DNA of 64,000 bases from AA29 sp041481445 (lineage in GTDB: Bacteria; Acidobacteriota; Vicinamibacteria; Fen-336). Shown here piece after piece: positions 16,713 to 27,033 of this stretch. The notes below the pieces were generated by a model. The model saw only the letters and a list, made by a program, of their open reading frames with translations. It was not told the DNA's origin and did no database searches. The stretch is from positions 13,637 to 77,636 of the forward strand of contig JBGPBV010000014.1 of NCBI GenBank assembly GCA_041481445.1, in the 5' to 3' direction. Position numbers and translations under genes: made by a program. Position 1 is the stretch's first letter. Each line of letters starts with the position of its first letter.

Positions 16713-17651
16713 CTACGGCTGCTGAGCCATCCGCTCCAGGATGAGGTACGCCAGACGGAGGGCGCGGAGCCCATCCGCGCCCGAGACCGCGGGGGTCGAG
16801 CGTGACGCAGCGCACTCGACGAAGGCGGCGAGCTGCCGCTGGAGCGGCTCCTCCTCCGGCGCCGCCTTCCGTTCGACCTGGATCTGGGGCCCCGACGCGC
16901 CCTCCGCCAGGCGATAGATCTGCGCCTCCCGCTGGGCGAAGTCGACCGAGATGTAGGTCCGGGGGGCGAAGACCCTGAACTTCCGGACCTTCTCCGCCGA
17001 CACCCGGCTCGCCGTGAGGTTGGCGATCAGGCCGGAAGCGAACCGGAGCCGGGCGCTGGCGATGTCGACCCGGGAGGTCAGGACCGGGACCCCGACCGCG
17101 TCCACCTGCACCGGCTCCGAGCCGTCAAGGGTCAAGACGATGTCGAGGTCGTGGATCATGAGGTCCAGCACGACGTCGATGTCGAGGCTGCGGGGGGAGA
17201 AGGACCCGAGACGGTGGACCTCGATGAACCGCGGACGGGAGACCGACGCCTTGAGGACGTCGACCGCGGGGTTGAATCGCTCGATGTGGCCGACCTGGAG
17301 GACGGCGCCCCGCTCGGCGGCCCGCCGGATGAGGTCCTCTCCCTCGGCGATCGTGGCCGTCATCGGCTTCTCGACCAGCACGTCCTTGCCGGCTTCGAGG
17401 AGGGCCGCCGCCACCCGGTGATGGTCGACGGTGGGGACGGCCACCGAGACCGCATCGACCTCGGCCACGAGGTCCTCGAGGTGGCCGAAGGCCTGCGTGT
17501 GGTGCCGCTCCGCAACCGCGGCCGCCCGGTCGCGGTCGATGTCGTAGACCCCGGCCAGGCGCGCCCCCGGCAGGTCGGCATAGACGCGGGCGTGGTGCTG
17601 CCCGAGGGCGCCGACGCCGATCACGCCCACGCGGATGGGGCGAGGGGTCAC
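16713..17651 (-). CDS. Gfo/Idh/MocA family NAD(P)-dependent sugar oxidoreductase
   Basis: A 312-residue oxidoreductase with a Rossmann start (VGVIGVGALGQHHARVY) and the family's EKP motif (VLVEKPMTA) near residue 95, followed by the C-terminal sheet domain (HRLGSFSPRSLDIDVVLDLMIHDLD). The GTG at 17651 overlaps the lpxI stop (GTGA). Placement directly after fabZ-lpxA and lpxI suggests it acts on a lipid A sugar nucleotide, perhaps like GnnA, which oxidises UDP-GlcNAc at C3; no GnnB-type aminotransferase is in the window, so this remains inference. Confidence 0.88.
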   Translation of the reverse strand: MTPRPIRVGVIGVGALGQHHARVYADLPGARLAGVYDIDRDRAAAVAERHHTQAFGHLEDLVAEVDAVSVAVPTVDHHRVAAALLEAGKDVLVEKPMTATIAEGEDLIRRAAERGAVLQVGHIERFNPAVDVLKASVSRPRFIEVHRLGSFSPRSLDIDVVLDLMIHDLDIVLTLDGSEPVQVDAVGVPVLTSRVDIASARLRFASGLIANLTASRVSAEKVRKFRVFAPRTYISVDFAQREAQIYRLAEGASGPQIQVERKAAPEEEPLQRQLAAFVECAASRSTPAVSGADGLRALRLAYLILERMAQQP

Positions 17652-18487
17652 CGCGTGGGCGCCTCGAACCCCCAGATGGCGACGTCTGCGCTCTCGGCCT
17701 TGGCCAGCAGCGGAGCACGATCGAGCAGCAGCGTCGCCCCCGCCTGGACGGCGAGCACGCGGGCGCGCGCCTCCGCCATGGCGGCGACGGTCCCGGGGCC
17801 GACAACGGGCACGTCGAAGCGGAGGTCCTGACGGGGCTTGGCCACCTTGACCACCGTGCACCCGGCGCCCGCGATGCGCCCGGCGCGCCGGATGGCCTCG
17901 TCGGTGCCCTCCATTGCCTCCACCGCCACTGCCGCGCGGTCCTTCACCACCACCGTCTGCCCGATGTCGAACCCGGCCAGGGCGCGTGCGACGTCCCGCC
18001 CGTACTCGACGTCCTTGAGCTCGTCGCCGGACGGGCGGCGGCGGGTCATGGCCCCGGATGTGGCCATGTCATCCCGGAGGAGCGCGGTCGAGGGCAGGAG
18101 CGCGATGCCTTCCCGCCCCAGCGCATCCGCCACCGCGCCAATCAGGCTGTCCGTGTTCTTGAGGGCCAGCCGCGCCAGCACCGCCATCATCTTCAGGTCG
18201 GGGACGATGCCCGCGAAGATCTGCCGGTGCTTGACCTGGCCCGCCATCACCGCCTCGCTCACTCCGCCCTCCTTGAGGGCCTCGATGCAGCGCCCGAGCT
18301 GGCCCAGCGACACCCAGTGGATCTCGTCCACCTCGCCGGCCAGGGTGGGATCGGTCTCCTCCTTGATGGCAACCGCGACCACGCGGCGCCCGGCGCGGCG
18401 TCCGGCGGCGGCCACGAGGAACGGGAAGCGGCCGTTGCCCGCGATCAACCCCAGCGGAGACGAGCCGGCCGGGGAGGCGCCCGCCAT
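17648..18487 (-). CDS. lpxI: UDP-2,3-diacylglucosamine diphosphatase LpxI
   Basis: A 279-residue DUF1009 protein. LpxI hydrolyses UDP-2,3-diacylglucosamine to lipid X in lipid A synthesis, replacing LpxH. It begins LGLIAGNGRFPFLVAAAGR and has GQVKHRQIFAGIVPD, then LLRDDMATSGAMTRR and CTVVKVAKPRQDLRFDVPVVG, all characteristic of the family. Its ATG shares one base with the stop of the fabZ-lpxA gene. The next lipid A enzyme, lpxB, does not follow; a Gfo/Idh oxidoreductase takes its place. Confidence 0.94.
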   Translation of the reverse strand: MAGASPAGSSPLGLIAGNGRFPFLVAAAGRRAGRRVVAVAIKEETDPTLAGEVDEIHWVSLGQLGRCIEALKEGGVSEAVMAGQVKHRQIFAGIVPDLKMMAVLARLALKNTDSLIGAVADALGREGIALLPSTALLRDDMATSGAMTRRRPSGDELKDVEYGRDVARALAGFDIGQTVVVKDRAAVAVEAMEGTDEAIRRAGRIAGAGCTVVKVAKPRQDLRFDVPVVGPGTVAAMAEARARVLAVQAGATLLLDRAPLLAKAESADVAIWGFEAPTR

Positions 18488-19782
18488 CAGGCGTCTTCGC
18501 TCAGGTGGTGCCGAGTGGCGCGCTTGAGGACCACGCCCCGCTTGGCGGTGCGGATGAACTCCACGAGCGTCTGCACCTCCGGGATCATCGGCTCCGACTC
18601 CAGCCGGGCCAGGGCCTCGGTGGTGTTGAGCCGGCTCTGGAGCAGGATGCGGTAGGCGTGGCGGATGGCCGCGATCACCTCGGGGTCGAAGCCGCGGCGG
18701 GTCAAGCCGAGGGTGTTCACGCCGTAGATGCGCGCGCGGTTGCCGACCGTCTTCGAGTAGGGCAGCACGTCCTTGGTGGCCACGGTGTAGCCGCCCAGGA
18801 ACCCGTGGATCCCCACCCGGCAGAACTGGTGGACGGCGGAGAAGGCCCCGATGGTGACGTGGTCGGCCACCTCGACGTGGCCGGCCAGGGTGGCCCCGTT
18901 GGCGAAGATCGTGTGGTTGCCGACCTGGCAGTCGTGGGCGACATGGGCGTAGGCCATGAAGAGGTTGTCGGAGCCGATGCGGGTGACCCCTCCGCCGCCC
19001 CCCGTCCCCCGGTTCAGGGTCACGTACTCGCGCACGACGTTGCGGTCGCCGATCTCCAGGCGCGTCGGCTCGCCGCGGTACTTCAGGTCCTGGGGCGGGA
19101 GGCCGACCGCGCAGAACGGGTAGAGGTGGTTGTCGCGCCCGATGGTCGTGTCGCCGTCCACCACGGCGTGGGCCTCGATCACGGTGCCGGCGCCGATCCG
19201 GACCTGCGGACCCACGACGGCGTAGGCGCCCACGCGCACGCCGGTGCCCAGGCGCGCCTGGGCGTCCACGCGGGCTGAAGGGTCGATCACGGCGGGGGCC
19301 AGCGTCGAGACCTGGAGGAGCAGGTTGGCCTCCGCCACGCGATGCTCGCCCGAGCGCACTTCGCCCCGCATCCGGCAGAGCGCGCCGCGGCGATGCAGGA
19401 CGCGCACCTCCAGCCGGAGCTGGTCGCCGGGCACGGCCGGACGCCGGAACTTGGCGTCGTCGATCCCGACCAGGTGGACCTCCAGCCGGCGCGGGTCGGG
19501 GGCGTCGTGCAGCAGCCAGATCCCGGCCGCCTGGGCCAGGCCCTCCATCAGGAGGACCCCCGGCATGACGGGCGCGCCCGGGAAGTGTCCCTCGAAGAAC
19601 TCCTCGGAGCCCGTCACGTTCTTGATCGCGACCAGCCGCCCCGCCGGGTCGTGCTCCACCACGCGGTCGACGAGCACGAACGGGTACTGGGTGGGGATCT
19701 GCCGGACGAGCCCCGCGATGTCGATGGACGCCATTTCCGCGGTCATTCTAGCTGCAGGCACGTCGGGGTTGTCTGCGGTCAT
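18487..19782 (-). CDS. Fused 3-hydroxyacyl-ACP dehydratase / UDP-GlcNAc acyltransferase (FabZ-LpxA)
   Basis: One 431-residue frame encodes two complete enzymes. Residues about 20-158 are FabZ, the hot-dog dehydratase, with catalytic His66 (EGHFPGAPVMPG) and Glu80 (LLMEGLAQAAG). Residues about 162-431 are LpxA, a left-handed helix of hexapeptide repeats with the catalytic His pair at 280 and 283 (YAHVAHDCQVGNH) and the usual C-terminal helical part. No stop or good ribosome site separates them. Both compete for or exchange 3-hydroxyacyl-ACP, so joining them is functionally sensible. The start may be the ATG at 19782, 19746 or 19731. Confidence 0.93.
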   Translation of the reverse strand: MTADNPDVPAARMTAEMASIDIAGLVRQIPTQYPFVLVDRVVEHDPAGRLVAIKNVTGSEEFFEGHFPGAPVMPGVLLMEGLAQAAGIWLLHDAPDPRRLEVHLVGIDDAKFRRPAVPGDQLRLEVRVLHRRGALCRMRGEVRSGEHRVAEANLLLQVSTLAPAVIDPSARVDAQARLGTGVRVGAYAVVGPQVRIGAGTVIEAHAVVDGDTTIGRDNHLYPFCAVGLPPQDLKYRGEPTRLEIGDRNVVREYVTLNRGTGGGGGVTRIGSDNLFMAYAHVAHDCQVGNHTIFANGATLAGHVEVADHVTIGAFSAVHQFCRVGIHGFLGGYTVATKDVLPYSKTVGNRARIYGVNTLGLTRRGFDPEVIAAIRHAYRILLQSRLNTTEALARLESEPMIPEVQTLVEFIRTAKRGVVLKRATRHHLSEDA

Positions 19783-19825
19783 CGATCTCGCCGCCGCGCC
19801 TCTGGCGGCGGCGAGCGACGGGGGG

Positions 19826-19883
19826 TATCAGGGGGGGAGCCGGAGCCCATCGAATGGAGGCGTAGCGTTCCCCCCCTGAGATA
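19826..19883. repeat. Imperfect inverted repeat between skp and fabZ-lpxA
   Basis: Positions 19826-19837 (TATCAGGGGGGG) and 19870-19883 (CCCCCCCTGAGATA) are near-perfect inverted copies around a 32-base centre. The structure fills most of the 119-base gap between the skp stop and the fabZ-lpxA start. It could form an RNA hairpin that separates or attenuates the two genes, or be the trace of a rearrangement at the point where lpxD often lies. There is no T-tract, so a simple terminator is doubtful. Confidence 0.5.
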
Positions 19884-19901
19884 AAAGCCAGCCCTCCGCC
19901 C

Positions 19902-20582
19902 TCAGCCCTTCGGGCTCGGGGCCGGCTTGGGGGCGGCGGGGGCGGGACCGGCGGGCTTGGCCGCCGGAGTGGCGGCGGGAGCGGACGCCGCCGCCGTCTT
20001 CGCGACTTCGTCCGCCCGCGCGATGACCTCCTTCGAGATGTCGAAGGCCGGATTCATGGTGAGCGCCACCTGGCTGGTCAGGATGATGTCGACGCCCTTG
20101 TCGCGGGCGACCGCGTCGATGGCGGGCTTGATCTTCTGCTGGAACTCCGCGTTCATGGCCTGGGCCTGCTGCTCGGCCCGGTCCTTCATGCGCTGGAGGT
20201 CGGCCTGGCCGTCCTCGAGGAAGGCCTGGCGGTCGCGCTGCTTCTTGACGATGTCCTGGCGCTTCTTGTCCGCCGCCTCCGGAGAGAGCACGCTCCCCTG
20301 CTTGTCCAGCTCGTCCTGGAGGACCTTGATGGCGGCGTCCATCTTCTGGAGGTCGCCCTGCTTGCGGTTGCCCTCGTTCTTGATCTCGCTCTCGAGCCCC
20401 TCGATCTTCGAGGCGTAGCTCTTGCCGAGCACGCTCTCGGCCGAGATCTGCTGCATGTCGATCACGGCGATTTTCGGCGTCCCGATGGGACCCGCGGGCC
20501 GCGCGGGGGCAGCCGCATCCTGGGCGAAGGCCAGGGCGGCCGACGCGCACAGGCCGAGACAGGCGAGGACCGTCTTCTTCAT
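19902..20582 (-). CDS. OmpH/Skp-family periplasmic chaperone
   Basis: A 226-residue exported protein. A signal peptide (MKKTVLACLGLCASAALAFA) leads to the Skp-like core: KIAVIDMQQI, then a long coiled-coil rich in Lys, Glu and Gln (about 60-160), then the closing strand VDIILTSQVALTMNPAFDIS. A low-complexity Ala/Pro/Lys tail follows residue 195. Skp trimers hold unfolded outer-membrane proteins for BamA, whose gene lies 15 bases upstream in the same direction. The tail is longer than in E. coli Skp. Confidence 0.9.
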   Translation of the reverse strand: MKKTVLACLGLCASAALAFAQDAAAPARPAGPIGTPKIAVIDMQQISAESVLGKSYASKIEGLESEIKNEGNRKQGDLQKMDAAIKVLQDELDKQGSVLSPEAADKKRQDIVKKQRDRQAFLEDGQADLQRMKDRAEQQAQAMNAEFQQKIKPAIDAVARDKGVDIILTSQVALTMNPAFDISKEVIARADEVAKTAAASAPAATPAAKPAGPAPAAPKPAPSPKG

Positions 20583-20597
20583 TGCTTCTCTCTCTCC

Positions 20598-23090
20598 TTA
20601 GAACGTAGTGCCGACGGCGAACTTGAAGGTGGACTTCGGCTGGAACGAGTCCCGATTGGGGTTGAAGGCGTAGATCAGCCGGAACGGCACGTTGAGGACG
20701 GGCATGATGAACCGCAGCTCGGCGCCCGTCGAGGTCCGGAGCTGCGAGAGATCGATGTTCTGGCCCTCCATATAGGCCTGGCCGGCGTCGAAGAACAGGA
20801 GGAACCGCAGGGGGCCGCCGATGTCGACGTAGTACTCGGCGTTGAACAGCACGAACTTGTTCCCGCCGAGGGCGCGGGCCTGGCCGGTGACGGGATCCGT
20901 CACCACCGGGCCCACGGTCCGGATGTTCACGCCCCGGATCTGCGTCTCTCCGCCCAGGAAGAAGCGCTGGTAGAGGGGCAGGAGCTTGGTGTCGCCGTAG
21001 GGCTTGATGTAGGCCGCCTCCGCGCGGATGCCGAGCGCGGTCTTCCGGAGGTGCGGCTTGTACCAGATGAGCTCCGCGTCCGGCTTGAAGTAGCTGACGG
21101 TGCCGCCCAGGGGTCCGCCCGCGACCTGGGGGGTCACCGTGAACTTCTTCCCGCTGCGCGGCGTCCACGGGTTGTCCACCGTGTTGTGCACGAAGGAGGG
21201 GCTGATCGTGCTCTCCTTGCGCCGGCCCTGCTCCCCGAACTGGAAGGGGTCGAAGAGCGGCTGGCCGCTCGTGGACGTCACCGGGGTGGTGTTCTGGACG
21301 ATGTTCGACCAGAGCCCCGTGTTGAAGCCAAGGCTGCCGTTCACCCAGACCGTGGGCGGGTTGAGCACGGCGTCCACTCCTTCGATGTTGATGAACTGGA
21401 ACGAGTAGTTCGCGAAGAGGCGGTTGAACCCCTTCCGGCCCAGCGGAGTTCCCACGGTGAGGCTGACCCCCGAGCGGTCGTCGGTGTAGCCCACGACGTT
21501 CTCGAAGGTCTCGTAGACGAGCTTCCTCTTGAAGATGTCGAACCCGGCGGTGATCGGGCGGTCGAACAGGTAGGGCTCCGTGACCGCGACCTGGTAGTTC
21601 TTCGTGCGCCGGCCGCTCTGGGCGGAGACCTGGAAGGTCTCGCCCAGGCCGAGGAAGTTGGCGGTGGAGAAGCTGGCGTTGACGAACGTCCCCTCCAGGC
21701 CGCTCACGCCGCCCCCGAAGGTGAACTGGTTGCGGTTCTGCTCCTCGACCTTGAAGGTGACGTCGATGCGGTCCTCGCCCACGTTGCTCGGCCCCAGCTC
21801 CGGCACCCCCTCCATGGGCTTGAAGTAGCCGAGCTGGTTGATGCGGCGGATCGAGACCTTGAGGGCCTCCGTGTTGAAGACGTCTCCCTCGTTGAGGTAG
21901 ACCTCGCGGCGGATCACCTTGTCGCGGGTGGTGTGGTTCCCCGTGAACGTGATCTTGCCGACGAAGTACTTCTTGTCCTCCTCCATCGTCAGGGTCACGT
22001 CCACGACCTTGCGCGCGGGGTCCGGCTTGCGCTCCGGGCGCCCCGTCCATTGGAAATAGCCCTGGGCCCCGTAGGCGTCGCGCAGCTTGTCGAAGCCCTT
22101 CTTGATCTTCGACTCCTTGTAGACCTCGCCCTCCTCGAGCTTGAAGATGGGCAGGACCAGCTCCGGCTTGAAGACGGTCATGCCCTCGAAGTGGACCTGG
22201 CCCACGCGGTACTGGTCGCCCTCGCTCACCGGGATCTCGAGCTTGATCCCGCGGCTGGGCTTGTTGCCGCCCTTCTCGTCGATGTAGGTCACCTTCGGCT
22301 CGCCGACGGAAGCGGTGACGTAGCCGTGGTTGAGGTAGAAGTCCTCCAGCCGCTTCTGGTCGCCCTCCGGCCCCTGCCACTTGTCGGGGGTGTAGGTGGT
22401 CTTGCCCAGGAGCCAGGTCATGTTCCAGAAGCCGTGCTGCTTCACCTTCTTCATCTGGCCGCGCAGCTTCCCGTCCGAGAAGACCGTGTTGCCGACGAAC
22501 TCGATCTGCCGGACCTTGGCCTTGGGCCCGTCGCTGACGATGAAGGAGACCTGCATGCCGGAGCCGCCGACCGGCTTGGCCTCGTGCTTGACGGTGGCGA
22601 AGGGCCGCCCCTTCTCCGCCAGCATCTCCCGGAGGATGGTCTCCACCCGCCGGGCCTTGCCGAGGTCGTAGAAGGTGTCGATCTTGAGCTGGGCGTCCTT
22701 CTTCTTCAGCTCGTCCTCGATGGTGGTGGTGGTGAGGGCCTTGCTGCCGCGGTAGTCCACGATCTGGATCCGCTTGCGCTCGGAGACGGCGAAGACGACG
22801 AGCTTGCCCCCGGTCGGGGTGTCGCGCACGTCCAGGGTCAGGTCGTCCACGAAACCCGTGTCCCAGAGCCGGCGGAAGTCCTCCTTCACCCGGCGCTCGT
22901 CGTAACGGTCGCCCGGCTTGGTGGAGATGTAGAAGAGGAAGGTCTCCTTCTGCAGGAACTGGTTCCGCGTGATCTCCACCCGCTCGACGACGGGGGCGGC
23001 GGGGTCCGCCTCCTCCTGGGCGGATGCGGACGCGGAGAAGCCGATCCAGGCCATCGCCAGCATCGCCCACGTCAGTATCGGCTTCGGCAT
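20598..23090 (-). CDS. bamA: Outer membrane protein assembly factor BamA
   Basis: An 830-residue Omp85 protein that folds and inserts outer-membrane beta-barrels. After a signal peptide (WAMLAMAWIGFSASASA) come POTRA repeats through about residue 420 (for example ERVEITRNQFL and YFVGKITFTGNHTTRDKVIRR), then the barrel with the lid motif as QRFFLGGETQIRGV and a C-terminal KFAVGTTF ending in aromatic Phe. The ATG at 23090 was chosen over a longer frame because it begins the signal peptide. The gene follows clpC and leads into skp. Confidence 0.95.
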   Translation of the reverse strand: MPKPILTWAMLAMAWIGFSASASAQEEADPAAPVVERVEITRNQFLQKETFLFYISTKPGDRYDERRVKEDFRRLWDTGFVDDLTLDVRDTPTGGKLVVFAVSERKRIQIVDYRGSKALTTTTIEDELKKKDAQLKIDTFYDLGKARRVETILREMLAEKGRPFATVKHEAKPVGGSGMQVSFIVSDGPKAKVRQIEFVGNTVFSDGKLRGQMKKVKQHGFWNMTWLLGKTTYTPDKWQGPEGDQKRLEDFYLNHGYVTASVGEPKVTYIDEKGGNKPSRGIKLEIPVSEGDQYRVGQVHFEGMTVFKPELVLPIFKLEEGEVYKESKIKKGFDKLRDAYGAQGYFQWTGRPERKPDPARKVVDVTLTMEEDKKYFVGKITFTGNHTTRDKVIRREVYLNEGDVFNTEALKVSIRRINQLGYFKPMEGVPELGPSNVGEDRIDVTFKVEEQNRNQFTFGGGVSGLEGTFVNASFSTANFLGLGETFQVSAQSGRRTKNYQVAVTEPYLFDRPITAGFDIFKRKLVYETFENVVGYTDDRSGVSLTVGTPLGRKGFNRLFANYSFQFINIEGVDAVLNPPTVWVNGSLGFNTGLWSNIVQNTTPVTSTSGQPLFDPFQFGEQGRRKESTISPSFVHNTVDNPWTPRSGKKFTVTPQVAGGPLGGTVSYFKPDAELIWYKPHLRKTALGIRAEAAYIKPYGDTKLLPLYQRFFLGGETQIRGVNIRTVGPVVTDPVTGQARALGGNKFVLFNAEYYVDIGGPLRFLLFFDAGQAYMEGQNIDLSQLRTSTGAELRFIMPVLNVPFRLIYAFNPNRDSFQPKSTFKFAVGTTF

Positions 23091-23127
23091 GTTCACGCGG
23101 TCAAGGTCCTCGGGTTCCGGGAAGGCA

Positions 23128-25539
<2,412 letters not shown>

Positions 25540-25570
25540 CGACCCTGAACCCCTCCCGCCGAACCTACCG

Positions 25571-25576
25571 ATTCTA
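25571..25576 (-). promoter_or_regulatory. Possible -10 element for clpC
   Basis: TAGAAT on the minus strand, one mismatch from TATAAT, lies 31 bases ahead of the clpC ATG in the 79-base gap after lolD's upstream neighbour clpC. A leader of about 24 bases would carry the GGAGGGG ribosome site. No convincing -35 box was found 16-18 bases away. Confidence 0.4.
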
Positions 25577-25618
25577 GCGCAAAACGCCCGCGGCACCATC
25601 CAGGCAAATGGCTCACCC

Positions 25619-26311
25619 TCATGGTGAAACGTCGTGCAGCCGGCCCCCTTCCAGGCGGAGCACGCGGTCGCAGGCGGAGGCCAGCCGCGAGTTGTGGGTG
25701 ACGACGACAACCGTGATCCCCTTCTCCTGGTTGAGACGACGGAGGAGGGCGTGGAGTCTCTCCCCGGTCTCCTCGTCCAGGTTCCCGCTCGGCTCGTCCC
25801 CCAGCAGGGCGCGCGGGGACTGGACCAGGGCCCGCGCCACCGCCACCCGCTGCTGCTCGCCCCCGGAGAGCGCGCCCGGGCGGTGCTCGGCGCGGTGGTC
25901 GAGCCCGAGCTCGGCCAGCAGGGCCTGCGCCCGCTCGCGGGCCTCCCCGAGCGGCCGCCGGGCGATCAGCATCGGCATCATCACGTTCTCGAGGGCGGAG
26001 AACTCCGGCAGCAGGTGATGGAACTGGAACACGAACCCGAGCGTGCGGTTCCGGAACTCGCGCAGGCGGTCCTCGTCGAGGGCGAAGACGTCCTGGCCGG
26101 CCACCTCGACCGTCCCCCGCTCCGGCCGGTCGAGGCTGCCCAGGACGTGGAGGAGGGTGGACTTCCCCACCCCGGAGGCGCCGATGATGGCCACCATCTC
26201 CCGGGGCGCCACCGCCAGGTCGATCCCCCCGAGCACGGACACGTAGCCGGCGGGCGTGCGGTAGCCCTTGACGACGCCGCGCGCCCCGATCATGGGGCCC
26301 TCGGAGCTCAT
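25619..26311 (-). CDS. lolD: Lipoprotein-releasing system ATP-binding protein LolD
   Basis: A 230-residue ABC ATPase that powers release of lipoproteins from the inner membrane. Walker A is GASGVGKST, the Q-loop lies in FVFQFHHLLPEFSALENVMMP (a LolD-type stretch), the signature is LSGGEQQRVA, and Walker B is RALLGDEPSGNLD. The ATG at 26311 overlaps the vapC stop (ATGA). A second ATG at 26293 has a better ribosome site (GAGGG) and may be the ancestral start. Its permease partner lolC/E is at 27034, separated by the toxin-antitoxin pair. Confidence 0.93.
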   Translation of the reverse strand: MSSEGPMIGARGVVKGYRTPAGYVSVLGGIDLAVAPREMVAIIGASGVGKSTLLHVLGSLDRPERGTVEVAGQDVFALDEDRLREFRNRTLGFVFQFHHLLPEFSALENVMMPMLIARRPLGEARERAQALLAELGLDHRAEHRPGALSGGEQQRVAVARALVQSPRALLGDEPSGNLDEETGERLHALLRRLNQEKGITVVVVTHNSRLASACDRVLRLEGGRLHDVSP

Positions 26312-26766
26312 GCGAGGAAGGGATTCACGACGCGCACGGTGCCGTACATCCGGTCGTGCTGGAAGTCCTCGGAGAGGAGTTCCGGAAGTCCATAATGTTC
26401 GGCGTATGCCCAGAGGTGCGCGTCGTACCAGGAGAGCTGGTAGGTGGCCGCGCCCCTGAGAGCCGTGCGCACCAGGGCTTCCGTCGGGTAGAGGACCTCG
26501 AACTCCCTCAGCATCTCCTCGGCCTCCCGCCTGGCCTCGGGGGGCTCAAGGAGGGGAACTCCTGACCGCGTGGGACGCGTCACCGCCGAGACGAATTCGA
26601 CGATCGCCTGGTGGGGTACACGGACGCTGTCGTCCTTGATGCCCCGGAAGAGCAACTCCGTGGCGATCCGCCGGCGGTCCGGAAAGCGGGAATCGTAACG
26701 GTAGACCAGGACGTTCGTATCAACGAGGCGAGCGGCGCTCGTAAAGGTCCTCGCGCGTCCATCCAC
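26308..26766 (-). CDS. PIN-domain ribonuclease toxin (VapC family)
   Basis: A PIN-domain protein of about 152 residues. The first acidic site is VDTNVLVYRYD, followed by VPHQAIVEFVSAVTR, and the C-terminal acidic pair lies in SWYDAHLWAYAEHYG and LLSEDFQH. These are the metal-binding Asp/Glu positions of VapC nucleases, which cleave specific RNAs. No ATG exists near the conserved start; the best in-frame start is the GTG at 26766, which lies inside the antitoxin gene (47-base overlap). It has no ribosome site of its own, so translation probably depends on the antitoxin. Its stop overlaps the lolD start. Confidence 0.85.
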   Translation of the reverse strand: MDGRARTFTSAARLVDTNVLVYRYDSRFPDRRRIATELLFRGIKDDSVRVPHQAIVEFVSAVTRPTRSGVPLLEPPEARREAEEMLREFEVLYPTEALVRTALRGAATYQLSWYDAHLWAYAEHYGLPELLSEDFQHDRMYGTVRVVNPFLA

Positions 26767-26998
26767 GATCCGGTTCCGGAGGGAGAGGCCGGAGCCGGTC
26801 ACGCTCCCTCTGCCGCGCCGTCGCCTGCTCGAACAGACGGAGTCGCTCCTCGATGTTTCCCTTGGGAGCGCTCGAGGGCACGACACGAATGGCGTCGCCG
26901 GACGCCTGCCACTCGATCTCATCCCCGGGCTTGATCCCGAACTTGTCCGCGAGCTTCTTTGGCAGGGTCACCTGGAGCTTGCTGGTTACCTTCGCCAT
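26720..26998 (-). CDS. AbrB/MazE-type antitoxin (VapB family)
   Basis: A 92-residue protein with a SpoVT/AbrB swapped-hairpin DNA-binding domain (VTSKLQVTLPKKLADKFG, then GDEIEWQASGDAIRVV, residues 4-42) and a charged C-terminal tail ending in GWTREDLYERR, the kind of segment that inserts into a PIN toxin's active site. It lies directly ahead of the PIN gene and overlaps it. Its own promoter and a palindromic operator lie just upstream. It should neutralise the toxin and repress the pair. Confidence 0.88.
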   Translation of the reverse strand: MAKVTSKLQVTLPKKLADKFGIKPGDEIEWQASGDAIRVVPSSAPKGNIEERLRLFEQATARQRERDRLRPLPPEPDRGWTREDLYERRSPR

Positions 26999-27004
26999 TT
27001 CCTT

Positions 27005-27032
27005 ACTCTAGCAAGGACGCTTTCCTTGTCAA
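27005..27032 (-). promoter_or_regulatory. vapBC promoter with embedded palindromic operator
   Basis: On the minus strand TTGACA (27027-27032) and TAGAGT (27005-27010), the latter preceded by TGC, are spaced by 16 bases. Within the spacer lies the perfect inverted repeat CAAGGA-N5-TCCTTG (27012-27028). A protein bound there would block polymerase, as expected for autorepression by the VapB-VapC complex. The -10 box ends 6 bases before the antitoxin ATG, so the message would have almost no leader. Confidence 0.72.
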
Positions 27033-27033
27033 C

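Noticed and set aside
19828..23070. A 1080-codon minus-strand frame over skp and bamA
   Set aside because: It is the shifted frame of real bamA and skp, with Arg/Gly/Pro-rich low-complexity product.
26308..26998. An IS element or transposon carrying the VapBC pair
   Set aside because: No transposase, terminal inverted repeats or target-site duplication is visible around 26300-27035.
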